Assembly (NCBI GenBank): GCA_024643405.1
Contig: JAHENA010000015.1
Coordinates: 1 to 42,825 of the forward strand
From: Flavobacteriales bacterium
GTDB lineage: Bacteria > Bacteroidota > Bacteroidia > Flavobacteriales > Flavobacteriaceae
Length of the DNA stretch: 42,825 nucleotides
Reading direction: 5' to 3'
Position 1 is the first letter of the stretch; every line of letters starts with the position of its first letter. Position numbers and translations under genes: made by a program. Shown here one piece after another: positions 25,736 to 34,427 of this stretch. Below the pieces are notes generated by a model. It made no database searches and was not told the origin of the DNA. It saw nothing but the letters and a program-made list of their open reading frames with translations.

Positions 25736-26407
25736 AATGTTAATCTTTTCAAACTTTTCTTTTATCAATTCCTTTTCTTTAGGAAAAAAAGCTTGAACTA
25801 AAAGCAAAACACCAAAGCCTAAAATAACTAACGCAATAATTTTTTTTGTTTTAAAAATAATTCTTGGTGTTAGTTTATTTTTTAATTTTTTAGAAACTAC
25901 TATTTTAACCAAGTCTATTAAAAAATAGACAATTAAAATCGTTGATAAAAAAACAACCACACCTTCTTTTGTGTCTGTTAAAGAATTGGCCAAAACAATA
26001 AAAGCAACCCACCCCAACAAGACTCCAATGTTAATAAAATTAAGTAAAAACCCTTTTAAAAATAACTTTCCGTATTTTTTCTGAATATCAATTCTATGAT
26101 ATTCCTTAACAATATCTCTAAAAGATTTAGAGGTTTTTATAAAAGAAATAAAACCATAAACAACTAGCAATACACCGCCAAAAACTAAAAAATTAGGGTC
26201 GTCCTTTATTTTATCTAATAGTTTGCTAGTACTAAAAAAAGCCACAATAATAAATACAATATCAGCAAACATAACGCCTAAATCAAATATTAAAGCACTT
26301 TTAAAACCCTTTGTAACACTGGTTTCAAGAAGTACAAAAAAAACAGGTCCTATTGTGAATGCTAATATCACACCAAAAGGAATCGCTCTTATAATATCAT
26401 CAAACAT
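25712..26407 (-). CDS. LysE family translocator
   Basis: 231 residues and about six membrane helices. The N-terminal helix contains IPFGVILAFTIGPVFFVLLE, the conserved G/P-rich start of LysE/RhtB exporters, and the second helix contains FDLGVMFADIVFI. The family exports amino acids or similar small metabolites; the substrate is unknown. The C-terminus is Lys/Glu-rich. Its stop lies inside the tRNA-Cys terminator hairpin, so the two converge tightly. Confidence 0.85.
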   Translation of the reverse strand: MFDDIIRAIPFGVILAFTIGPVFFVLLETSVTKGFKSALIFDLGVMFADIVFIIVAFFSTSKLLDKIKDDPNFLVFGGVLLVVYGFISFIKTSKSFRDIVKEYHRIDIQKKYGKLFLKGFLLNFINIGVLLGWVAFIVLANSLTDTKEGVVVFLSTILIVYFLIDLVKIVVSKKLKNKLTPRIIFKTKKIIALVILGFGVLLLVQAFFPKEKELIKEKFEKINIIKEKPSE

Positions 26408-26487
26408 AAATTTATGTGCGTTTACACAAAGTAAAGAAATATTATATACATTATTATTGATTTATATTTGAATTCCCTTTATTCCAA

Positions 26488-26515
26488 TAAAAAAAGCTTG
26501 TTAAAAACAAGCTTT
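26488..26515 (-). terminator. Terminator of the head-GIN gene (rnr operon)
   Basis: 10-bp perfect stem AAAGCTTGTT/AACAAGCTTT (26493-26502 and 26506-26515), 3-base loop, followed on the minus strand by a T-run. Confidence 0.8.
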
Positions 26516-26538
26516 AAACAACAATTATTTTGAAATAG

Positions 26539-27213
26539 TTAATTCATACGTTTTACTCTTCCCCCTAATACTTTACTTTCATTTACCGTTTCAGGATTAC
26601 CGTAAATAAAAACATCTCCGCCAGCCCTTATTTTAACATCAACCAGCTTCGTTGCATTTACATAAGCTTCTCCAGCGGCGTTGATAGACACTTCTGTGTT
26701 TTCCGTTTTATTATTTTCCCCCTTAAAAATCCCTCCAGTTAATAAAGAAATATCTTGTTTTTTAGATTTACCGGAAACTTCTACAATACCACCCGTTACC
26801 GCTTTAACGTTTAAATACGAAACATCACATACAGCATTAATAACACCTCCTTCTTGTGATCTTAAATCAAGTTCAAATTGTTTGATGTCATCTTTACAAT
26901 AAATTTTTGCCCCTTCATTAGCATCAAGAATATCAACAGTGGTATAATATAAAGTTACCTTTGTGTTATTCCCATCAAAAAGTTTTTCTAAATTCATTTT
27001 GATTTTTAGCTTTCCATTTTTATTATTAACAACAACATCTTCATTGTTTTTCCCTGAAATGGTCACTCTGTTTTCGTTGGATTTAATCATCTCAACTTCT
27101 ATTAAATCAAAAACTTTGAGTTCAGTAAATTCACCAATCGTTTTTTCAATAGCATTTTGTGCTGATAATGATATGGCACAGACAAAAACTAATAATGTAA
27201 ATAAGCGCTTCAT
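26539..27213 (-). CDS. Secreted DUF2807 (head-GIN domain) protein
   Basis: 224 residues with a signal peptide (MKRLFTLLVFVCAISLSAQ, cleaved at about 19). The mature part is a repetitive right-handed beta structure with Gly/Asn turns, for example ISGKNNEDVVVNNKNGKL and LDANEGAKIYCKDDIK, typical of the DUF2807 head-GIN family found mainly in Bacteroidota and sometimes called putative auto-transporter adhesin. No C-terminal sorting domain is visible. It follows rnr by 37 bases on the same strand with no promoter element between, so it is probably co-transcribed. Function unknown. Confidence 0.87.
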   Translation of the reverse strand: MKRLFTLLVFVCAISLSAQNAIEKTIGEFTELKVFDLIEVEMIKSNENRVTISGKNNEDVVVNNKNGKLKIKMNLEKLFDGNNTKVTLYYTTVDILDANEGAKIYCKDDIKQFELDLRSQEGGVINAVCDVSYLNVKAVTGGIVEVSGKSKKQDISLLTGGIFKGENNKTENTEVSINAAGEAYVNATKLVDVKIRAGGDVFIYGNPETVNESKVLGGRVKRMN

Positions 27214-27250
27214 AATTTTATTTTTATATATAACGACAACATATCAATAA

Positions 27251-29440
27251 TTATTCCTCTTTTTTTCCAATTAAATTAAAATCTAAATGTTTTTTGACTA
27301 AATCAGTATTTTTAACTTTTACTATCACCTCATCACCCAGCTGATACATGTTTTTTGTTGTCTTTCCAACTAAAGCATATTGACCTTCATCAAACACATA
27401 ATGATCATCTTTAATATCTCTAACACTTACCATGCCTTCACACTTATTAGAAATAATTTCTACATAAATCCCCCAATCTGTTACTCCAGAAATAACTCCT
27501 AAAAATTCTTCATTTTTATGATCCTCCATAAAACGTATTTGCATATACTTTATAGAATCTCTTTCCGCTTTAGTCGCTAAATTTTCCATATTACTTGAGT
27601 GATTGCATTTATCCTCATAAATATCTTCATTAACTGATTTTCCACCATCAAGATATAATTGTAATAAACGATGAGCCATAACATCAGGATAACGCCGAAT
27701 AGGAGATGTAAAATGACTGTAATAATCAAAAGCTAAACCATAATGACCTATATTATGAGTGGTATATTCTGCCTTACTCATGGTACGAATAGTTAAGGTG
27801 TCCACTAAATTTTGTTCTTTTTTACCAACAACCTCTTGTAATAAATAATTTAATGAAGCTGTAGTGGTTTTTTTATCTTTAAAATTAAGCTTATAGCCAA
27901 ACTTTGATACAACCCCTTGAAGTGTAGCAAGTTTACTTACATCTGGTTCATCATGTACACGATAAACAAAGGTTTTTTTAGGTGATTTTTTACCAATAAA
28001 TTCTGCTACCTTTTTATTAGCAAGCAACATAAACTCTTCAATCAATTTATTCGCATCCTTAGTGGTCTTAAAAAAAACACCTACAGGATTTGCCTCTGAA
28101 TCTAAATCAAACTTCACTTCTACTTTATCAAATGAAATAGCTCCTTCATTCATACGTCTTTTACGCATAATTTTAGCGAGTTCATCCAACTTTAATACAG
28201 CATCCGTTATTTCTTGAGAAGTTTCATAGGATTCTCCCGTAAGAGAAACCTCTTGCGGAATAATATTTGTTTTTGATTCTATAATTGCTTGCGCTTCTTC
28301 ATAAGCAAAACGCGCATCACTATAAGTCACCGTTCTACCAAACCATTGGTCTTTTACTTCGGCTTTATTATTAATTTTAAAGACTGCAGAAAAGGTGTAT
28401 TTTTCTTCATGTGGTCTTAACGAACAGGCATTGTTTGATAATACTTCTGGAAGCATAGGTACTACCCTATCTACTAAATAAACAGACGTGGCTCGTTCAT
28501 AAGCTTCATTGTCTAAAATAGTTCCTTCCTGGACATAATGAGACACATCAGCAATATGAATTCCTATTTCATAGAGCCCGTTTTCTAAAATTTTAAAAGA
28601 TAAAGCATCATCAAAATCTTTAGCATCTTTAGGATCAATAGTAAAAGTCAAAACATTACGCATATCTCTACGTTTCGCTATTTCTTCAGCCGTTATAGAA
28701 GTATCTAAAGTATCAGCGAAATTTTGCACTTCATATGGAAATTCATAAGGCAATCCGTATTCTGCTAAAATAGAATGAATCTCCGTATTATGTTCACCTG
28801 GTTTACCTAAAACTTGTAACACTTTTCCGTTAGGTGAATCTGCATTTTCTGGCCAATCTTCTAAAGAAACCAATACTTTATCACCGTCTTCTGCTTTATT
28901 TATTTTATTAATAGGTACAAAAATATCTTTGTACATTTTATTGCTATCCGGAATTACAAATGCATAATTACTATGTACTTGAATCACCCCAACATAATCA
29001 CTTTTAGCACGCTTAATAACCTGTGTTATCTCACCTTCCATTTTACCTCTCTTACGTCTTTTATAAACGTAAAATTCAACCTCGTCACCATTTAATCCTC
29101 TATTTATATTATTAGATGCAATAAATACATCCTCATCAAAATCATCACAAATAACATAACCAGATCCTTTTACTGATAAATCTAAAATTCCTGAATGATA
29201 TTCTGCATTAATAATAGCCTTGAATTTACCACGCTCAACTTCTTCAATTTCCTTTTGAGCTGCCAAAGCATGCAATTTTTTTATAATCTGATTACGACTA
29301 CTGGTGTCATTAACACCTAATATTGCTGCAATTTGTTTGTAGTTAAAACTTTTGTTTCTTTCTTTTTTTAAAATACTTAGAATTGTATTTGTTAGGTTGG
29401 AAATACCTTTACCGGACTTTCCTTTTTTCTTTCTTGTCAT
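27251..29440 (-). CDS. rnr: Ribonuclease R
   Basis: 729 residues. An N-terminal winged-helix region (about 18-75) is followed by two cold-shock-type OB domains, the RNB catalytic domain with the acidic cluster DPKDAKDFDDALSF, and a C-terminal S1 domain (EFLGVISGVTDWGIYVEI, about 640-720). It is a 3'-5' hydrolytic exonuclease that degrades structured RNA. Lys-rich stretches at both ends fit RNA binding. A TAACTTTG element lies 95 bases upstream at the edge of the candidate origin region. It probably drives the downstream head-GIN gene too. Confidence 0.96.
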   Translation of the reverse strand: MTRKKKGKSGKGISNLTNTILSILKKERNKSFNYKQIAAILGVNDTSSRNQIIKKLHALAAQKEIEEVERGKFKAIINAEYHSGILDLSVKGSGYVICDDFDEDVFIASNNINRGLNGDEVEFYVYKRRKRGKMEGEITQVIKRAKSDYVGVIQVHSNYAFVIPDSNKMYKDIFVPINKINKAEDGDKVLVSLEDWPENADSPNGKVLQVLGKPGEHNTEIHSILAEYGLPYEFPYEVQNFADTLDTSITAEEIAKRRDMRNVLTFTIDPKDAKDFDDALSFKILENGLYEIGIHIADVSHYVQEGTILDNEAYERATSVYLVDRVVPMLPEVLSNNACSLRPHEEKYTFSAVFKINNKAEVKDQWFGRTVTYSDARFAYEEAQAIIESKTNIIPQEVSLTGESYETSQEITDAVLKLDELAKIMRKRRMNEGAISFDKVEVKFDLDSEANPVGVFFKTTKDANKLIEEFMLLANKKVAEFIGKKSPKKTFVYRVHDEPDVSKLATLQGVVSKFGYKLNFKDKKTTTASLNYLLQEVVGKKEQNLVDTLTIRTMSKAEYTTHNIGHYGLAFDYYSHFTSPIRRYPDVMAHRLLQLYLDGGKSVNEDIYEDKCNHSSNMENLATKAERDSIKYMQIRFMEDHKNEEFLGVISGVTDWGIYVEIISNKCEGMVSVRDIKDDHYVFDEGQYALVGKTTKNMYQLGDEVIVKVKNTDLVKKHLDFNLIGKKEE

Positions 29441-29535
29441 TTAATTTTTTTGTAATCATTTTTATTTCCTAAGATACTGGAAATTCTGTTATTAAATAGC
29501 TCTAAATTAGGAGAAGATTTGCTATTTATTTTATG

Positions 29536-29543
29536 CAAAGTTA
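29536..29543 (-). promoter_or_regulatory. -7 element of rnr
   Basis: TAACTTTG on the minus strand, full TAnnTTTG match. It overlaps TTATGCAAA (29531-29539), an 8/9 match to the DnaA box. Confidence 0.5.
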
Positions 29544-29544
29544 C

Positions 29545-30060
29545 ACTTTAAATATTAAAACATATTTTTTAAATGTTATGTTAAGTTAAAATTAACTTAT
29601 CCACATTATATATTATATTATTAATTTATTTTAAAAATTTTTAAAAAAAATGATGTTTATTATAGACTGTTAATATCTGGTATAACTTTTTTAATTTTTA
29701 TTTTGATTACACTTTATTTACCTTCTATTAATAGTTAATTAACAAGTTATACTTCTTTAAAATATTCATTTTAAGCTATGTTATATTTTATATTAACCGT
29801 TGTTAATAACTTAAAATTAAAGGTGTTTTGTGATAAGTATTTTTATTTTTTATGTTGGTATTGTATTAAATTAGTTTTATAACTTTTAAATAAAAAAAAC
29901 TTAAAAATTAGGTCATTATTTCTAAGTTTTTGATTGTATTTTTTTTTGAATTAAAACCATTTTACTTTTAATTAATTATAAACAGTTATTAACAGATAAT
30001 GAATAGTGTTATAAACTTTAATTATAAGACAGATTTATTACCTTTACTTCTTAAAATTTA
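29545..30060. other. Gene-free, very AT-rich divergent region; candidate oriC
   Basis: The 626-bp gap between rnr (minus) and rpiB (plus) is the longest in the window. By hand count 29581-30000 has 62 G+C in 420 bases (about 15%). It holds a perfect DnaA box TTATCCACA (29597-29605) directly next to an A/T-only stretch (29606-29653), a plausible unwinding element. Near-boxes are TTATAAACA (29976-29984) and TTATTAACA (29986-29994), spaced 10 bp, and TTATTAACA on the minus strand (29801-29809). No ORF of note and no RNA gene was seen. parS sites lie 16-18 kb away. The call is inference; dnaA is not in the window. Confidence 0.5.
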
Positions 30061-30066
30061 CATATT

Positions 30067-30501
30067 ATGACTATTTCAATTGGTAATGATCACGCAGGTG
30101 TCGAATATAAATTTGCTATAATAAAACATTTAAAATCAAAAGGTTATACTATAAAAAATTATGGTACGGATACTATAGATAGTGTTGATTATCCAGATTT
30201 TATTCATCCAGTAGCTACAGATGTTGAAGAAAAAAAAGCGGACTTTGGAATTATTATTTGTGGTAGTGGTAATGGTGCTAATATGACCGCAAATAAACAT
30301 CAAGGAATACGCTCTGCTTTGTGTTGGAATAAAGAAATTGTAGCGCTTGCCAGACAACATAATAACGCCAATATTTTATCTATTCCAGCGCGTTTTACCG
30401 CCATTCAACAAGTCATAGAAATGGTAGATACTTTTTTTAATACAGCTTTTGAAGGTGGCCGTCATCAGGCACGTATTGATAAGATCCCTACTTCTTGTTA
30501 A
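30067..30501 (+). CDS. rpiB: Ribose 5-phosphate isomerase B
   Basis: 144 residues, typical RpiB length. Family features are IGNDHAGVEYK (D8, H9), the catalytic Cys C65 in ICGSGNGANMTANK, and H98 in ARQHNNANIL, equivalent to E. coli C66 and H99. It interconverts ribose 5-phosphate and ribulose 5-phosphate in the pentose phosphate pathway. First gene of a three-gene plus-strand run; the CDF gene starts immediately after its stop. A promoter-like TACCTTTA lies about 20 bases upstream but misses the final G of the consensus. Confidence 0.95.
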   Translation: MTISIGNDHAGVEYKFAIIKHLKSKGYTIKNYGTDTIDSVDYPDFIHPVATDVEEKKADFGIIICGSGNGANMTANKHQGIRSALCWNKEIVALARQHNNANILSIPARFTAIQQVIEMVDTFFNTAFEGGRHQARIDKIPTSC

Positions 30502-31419
30502 ATGAGTAATTTACATACACACAACCATCAGCATTCCCACATAAAATTAAAAGGAAGAAATCTTTTTATTTCTATTTTATTGAACATTCTTATTACTGTT
30601 GCACAGGTAATAGGTGGTTTGGTTTCTGGAAGCTTAGCCTTATTAAGTGATGCTTTACATAATTTTACGGATGTTATTTCTCTTATAGTTAGTTATTTAG
30701 CGACTGTTTTGTCTAAAAAGTCTGCTTCATTGCATAAAACATTTGGCTATAAGCGTGCAGAAATTTTAGCAGCTTTTGTAAATGCAGCAACTTTAATTAT
30801 TGTCGCAATACTATTAATTAAAGAAGCTGTTCTTAGATTTCAATACCCACATGAAATTAAATCAGGTTTGGTTATTTGGTTATCATTATTAGGGATTATA
30901 GTTAACGGACTAAGTGTCTTATTATTAAAAAAGGACTCAGAAAGAAACATGAATATGCGATCCGCCTATTTACATTTGCTAACAGATATGTTAGCAAGTA
31001 TAGCTGTTTTAGTGGGAGGTTTATTAATGAAATTTTATGAGATTTACTGGATAGACAGTGTATTAACTCTTATAATAGCCTTGTATTTAGTTTGGGTTGG
31101 TTTTGATTTATTAAAGGATTCTTTTCATGTGCTGATGTTGTTTGCTCCAGAAAATATTCCAATTCAGGAAATAGTTAAGGAAGTTCAAAAACTAGAGTTA
31201 ATAAAAAACGTTCATCATGTACATGTGTGGCAATTAAACGAAGATGAAACCCATTTTGAAGCACACATTGATTTTAATCAAAACATTACATTGTCTCAAT
31301 TTGATGAGGTTTTGAATGAGATTGAAGAATTGTTATTTCATAAATTCAATATTAATCATGTGAATATTCAACCTGAATTTGGTAAATGTGGACCCAAAGA
31401 TGTCATTGTTCAAGATTGA
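30502..31419 (+). CDS. Cation diffusion facilitator (CzcD/ZitB-like) metal exporter
   Basis: 305 residues. A His-rich N-terminus (HTHNHQHSH, residues 5-13) precedes six membrane helices. The transport-site pairs are H53xxxD57 (SDALHNFTDV) and H158xxxD162 (HLLTDMLAS), the zinc-type H/D arrangement. A cytoplasmic C-terminal domain (about 215-300) contains HHVHVWQLNEDETHFEAHI. It would export Zn2+ or a related ion in exchange for protons. The ATG follows the rpiB stop with no spacer, so the genes form an operon. Metal choice is inferred from motif type only. Confidence 0.93.
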   Translation: MSNLHTHNHQHSHIKLKGRNLFISILLNILITVAQVIGGLVSGSLALLSDALHNFTDVISLIVSYLATVLSKKSASLHKTFGYKRAEILAAFVNAATLIIVAILLIKEAVLRFQYPHEIKSGLVIWLSLLGIIVNGLSVLLLKKDSERNMNMRSAYLHLLTDMLASIAVLVGGLLMKFYEIYWIDSVLTLIIALYLVWVGFDLLKDSFHVLMLFAPENIPIQEIVKEVQKLELIKNVHHVHVWQLNEDETHFEAHIDFNQNITLSQFDEVLNEIEELLFHKFNINHVNIQPEFGKCGPKDVIVQD

Positions 31420-31447
31420 TTCTTTTATAATTTGATAAGCTGTAATT

Positions 31448-31894
31448 ATGCTAGATATACAAATAAAAACTTTTGAAGAGCTCTCAAAACTAGAACTATA
31501 CAGAATTTTACAATTACGGAGTGAAGTCTTTGTGGTTGAGCAAGATTGTGTATATCAGGATATTGATGGTAAAGATAAAAAGGCGCTTCATGTGATTGGT
31601 GTAAAGGAAAATATTATTATTGCTTATACACGCCTTTTTAAGCCTGGTGATTATTTTGAAAAAGCCAGTATTGGTAGGGTTGTAGTAGCCAAAAACCAGC
31701 GGCACCATAAATATGGAAATGATATTATGAAGGCTTCTATTCTGGGAATAAAACAGTATTATAATGAAACCTCTATTAAAATTTCAGCACAGGCATATTT
31801 AAAATCTTTTTATAATAGTTTAGGTTTTAAGGAAGTGGGTGACGAATATTTAGAAGATGACATTCCACATATTGCTATGATTAAATCAGAATAA
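31448..31894 (+). CDS. GNAT family N-acetyltransferase, ElaA-like
   Basis: 148 residues. The N-terminal LYRILQLRSEVFVVEQDCVYQDIDG block is characteristic of ElaA-type GNAT proteins. The acetyl-CoA binding segment is IGRVVVAKNQRHHKYGNDIM, ending KSFYNSLGFKEVGDEYLEDDIPH. The substrate is unknown. It lies 28 bases after the CDF gene, likely in the same operon, and its stop is 2 bases from the stop of the convergent LRR gene with no room for a separate terminator. Confidence 0.88.
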   Translation: MLDIQIKTFEELSKLELYRILQLRSEVFVVEQDCVYQDIDGKDKKALHVIGVKENIIIAYTRLFKPGDYFEKASIGRVVVAKNQRHHKYGNDIMKASILGIKQYYNETSIKISAQAYLKSFYNSLGFKEVGDEYLEDDIPHIAMIKSE

Positions 31895-31896
31895 TC

Positions 31897-33504
31897 TTAT
31901 CGTTTTAATGTAAAATGCCCTTTTAAAACTTCACCTGTTTGAAAAGTGATGATATACCAGTAATCGTTTGTTTCCATAGGTTTTCCTTTAAAAGTACCAT
32001 TCCAACCAACATTAGGCCCTAAAGATTTTAATAATTTTCCATAATGGTCAAAAATTGAAATGTCTTTAATACTGTTTGTGAAATCTTTGACTATCCACAA
32101 ATCATGATTACCATCATTATTAGGTGTAAAATACTTAGGAATATAAAAGGATTCTTCGCTAATTATGATGTTAAAACTGGTTTCATTACTATCACAAAAG
32201 GTTTCATTATAGATATAAATAGTTTGTGAAGTATTTATATAATCTCCTGGAGACAAATTAGTACCAGTGCCTCCAGATTCAGTAAAATAACTTCCATATA
32301 TAAGATTAGGTAAGATATAATAAGCTCCAATAAAATCGTCTAAATTATCAACAGGAACATTGTTTGTCCCTAACGCTTCACAGGCTTCTTGCGAGTTTAC
32401 GAAGCTGGTTGTAGAGTCAATATTTAACCAATTGGCACTGCTATAATTTGCGTTATCAACCAAAATACAAGACAAATAAGGATTTGTTGTGGCAGTAAAA
32501 CTAAAAAGATTAGCATTATTATTGTTTCTAACATCCAAAGTACAAAGCATATTATTTGAACAACTAAACTTATATAAATTGGCATTATTAGTCAAGTCTA
32601 ATGCAGTAATCTGATTATAATCACAATATAATTCTTTTAAATCAGGATTTTTTGAAGTGTTTAATTCTGTTAACTGATTAGTTGAACACCATAATTCAAT
32701 AAGCTTTTGATTTTTTGTAATATCAAGTGCTGCAATTCTATTTTGTAAAACAAAAACCTTTTGAAGCTGTAAATTATTACTAATATCTAAACTAGTTAAT
32801 TCATTTCTAACGCAATATAAATCTATTAAATCTCTATTATTAGTAATATCCAGAAGTGTGATTGAATTATCACTGCAACTCATGATGGTAAGTTTTGAAT
32901 TATTAGCAGTATTTAATCCGGTTAATGAATTCCCATCACAATAAAGTTCTAATAAAGCAGTGTTCGTTGTTATGTTCAACGAGGACAGATTGTTGTTGAT
33001 ACAACTTAAAACTCTTAATAACAAATTTTTAGAAACATCTAAGGTGTTAATGGGGTTATTATTACAAACCAAGGAGAAAAGTTTCGTGTTATTGGTAACG
33101 TCTAAAAAAGAAAGCTGATTATTGGCGCACCATAAAATTTGCAAATTGGTTAATGCTGAAATATTTAGTGAACTCATGGTGTTTGTACCACAAAACAGTT
33201 GAGTTATATTAATGTTTTGTGACACATCCAAAGTGTTTAATAAATTATCTTCGCAGTTCAAAATATTTAAACTCACAAAATCTTCAATCCCGGTAAGATT
33301 AGATATGTTTTTAGCCTGTACATCTAAAGACGTTATGGAGCTAATGTTAGCCGTTGGAATCAATCCATTTAAAGGACCAATATCAAAACCCAAATCAATT
33401 AAAGCTTGTTCAAAATTAGCATCAGGAATCGGGGTGTTTTGAGAAAACCCCGAGAGACTTAAAGCCAAGAGATAAAAGAAACATTTAATGGATTTTTTAC
33501 TCAA
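31897..33504 (-). CDS. Leucine-rich-repeat surface protein with T9SS type B sorting domain
   Basis: 535 residues. A signal peptide (about 1-21) is followed by roughly thirteen 21-residue repeats (about 60-340) of the pattern LDVSNNxxLxxLxCxxNxLT, each with a Cys at a fixed place, forming a non-canonical LRR solenoid. A short linker leads to the C-terminal type B (CHU_C/gliding-motility) sorting domain (about 450-535), with IPKYFTPNNDGNHDLW, ISIFDHYGKLLKSL and WNGTFKGKPMETNDYWY. The protein should cross the outer membrane by type IX secretion and be displayed or released. It lies 22 bases after the OmpA-family gene and is probably co-transcribed with it. Ligand unknown. Confidence 0.92.
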   Translation of the reverse strand: MSKKSIKCFFYLLALSLSGFSQNTPIPDANFEQALIDLGFDIGPLNGLIPTANISSITSLDVQAKNISNLTGIEDFVSLNILNCEDNLLNTLDVSQNINITQLFCGTNTMSSLNISALTNLQILWCANNQLSFLDVTNNTKLFSLVCNNNPINTLDVSKNLLLRVLSCINNNLSSLNITTNTALLELYCDGNSLTGLNTANNSKLTIMSCSDNSITLLDITNNRDLIDLYCVRNELTSLDISNNLQLQKVFVLQNRIAALDITKNQKLIELWCSTNQLTELNTSKNPDLKELYCDYNQITALDLTNNANLYKFSCSNNMLCTLDVRNNNNANLFSFTATTNPYLSCILVDNANYSSANWLNIDSTTSFVNSQEACEALGTNNVPVDNLDDFIGAYYILPNLIYGSYFTESGGTGTNLSPGDYINTSQTIYIYNETFCDSNETSFNIIISEESFYIPKYFTPNNDGNHDLWIVKDFTNSIKDISIFDHYGKLLKSLGPNVGWNGTFKGKPMETNDYWYIITFQTGEVLKGHFTLKR

Positions 33505-33526
33505 AACAAAGACAGGTTTATTTATA

Positions 33527-34372
33527 TTATGGTTCTTTTACGTAAGTAATCAGTATTTCAACTCGGCGGTCATCTTTTGGATCTCCGCCTAATGGAAACA
33601 ATCGTCTTAACCCCACATATTTCATTCTTTTGGGGTTAACCCCTTTTTTAATGAAATAATCGTAAACAAATTTAGCCCTCGCAACAGATAAATTTCTTTT
33701 TTTCGTTTTTCTGTCAACCGCATCTCTACTATATTGCGTGCAGCAGACATGCCCCTGAATGGTAAAATAAATATCTTTTCTTTCCACTAAAGATTTAGCA
33801 ATAGCCTCTAATACTGGTTTTGATTCTGGCATCATGCTGCTATAGCCTGTTTTAAACAAAATATTTTCAAAAACTATTTTATCACCAATTTTAAGGCTGC
33901 CCTTAATCTGCTCAGGCACATCTTTTTTAATTACAGCTTTTTCAGTTTGCTTTTCTTCTATAGTTTTAGGCGGTTTTGGGTTAATTATTATTTCAACCTT
34001 TCGGTTCAAACCTCTAATTTTTATAACATCTTTTTCATCAACAATTTTTAAAAGAACCTCCCCTTTACCATCAACATTACTTATCAATGATTCACTAATT
34101 TCGTTGTTAGCAAAAATTGCTTTAATCGCATTGGCACGATCTTGAGAAAGTTTTAAATTGTATTCTGACGCTCCAATATCATCACAAAAACCATAAATTG
34201 AAATGGATTCTATGTCAATATCTGACAGTGAAGAAATAAACAATAACAAGCGATTTTCCTCTGTAACCGGAACATCATATTTGTCTGTTTCAAAATAAAC
34301 TTCGTGGGTTAATTTATTTTGAGAAACAGTTAATTGACAAATTAATATGATAGATAGAAACAATTTATTCAT
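33527..34372 (-). CDS. OmpA family protein with two OmpA-like domains
   Basis: 281 residues with a signal peptide (about 1-17). It contains two peptidoglycan-binding OmpA-like domains: the first about 25-133 (VYFETDKYDVPVTEEN; GFCDDIGASEYNLKLSQDRA; NRKVEI), the second about 165-280 (FENILFKTGYSSMMPESK; GHVCCTQY; LSVARAKFVYDYFIKKGV; DDRRVEI). A Lys/Pro/Glu linker separates them. There is no beta-barrel, so it is a periplasmic or outer-membrane-associated anchor. It is followed by the LRR/T9SS gene 22 bases later. A near-match -7 element (TATATTTA) lies upstream. Confidence 0.87.
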   Translation of the reverse strand: MNKLFLSIILICQLTVSQNKLTHEVYFETDKYDVPVTEENRLLLFISSLSDIDIESISIYGFCDDIGASEYNLKLSQDRANAIKAIFANNEISESLISNVDGKGEVLLKIVDEKDVIKIRGLNRKVEIIINPKPPKTIEEKQTEKAVIKKDVPEQIKGSLKIGDKIVFENILFKTGYSSMMPESKPVLEAIAKSLVERKDIYFTIQGHVCCTQYSRDAVDRKTKKRNLSVARAKFVYDYFIKKGVNPKRMKYVGLRRLFPLGGDPKDDRRVEILITYVKEP

Positions 34373-34427
34373 TATCGAGGCACATAATAATTTTTTAAAT
34401 ATACTGTTTTTAATTATTCCATTGTTG

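Noticed and set aside
17461..31080. GC-skew switch around the candidate origin
   Set aside because: Hand counts of G and C in sampled lines of plus-strand genes gave mixed results: the AlkB-type gene slightly C-rich, gltX balanced, the CDF gene G-rich, but holB on the far left also G-rich. Gene-to-gene variation is too large, so the counts neither support nor exclude an origin.
32450..33330. Regular DNA repeat of about 63 bp
   Set aside because: It is the coding repeat of the LRR solenoid with diverged sequence, not a CRISPR or intergenic repeat.
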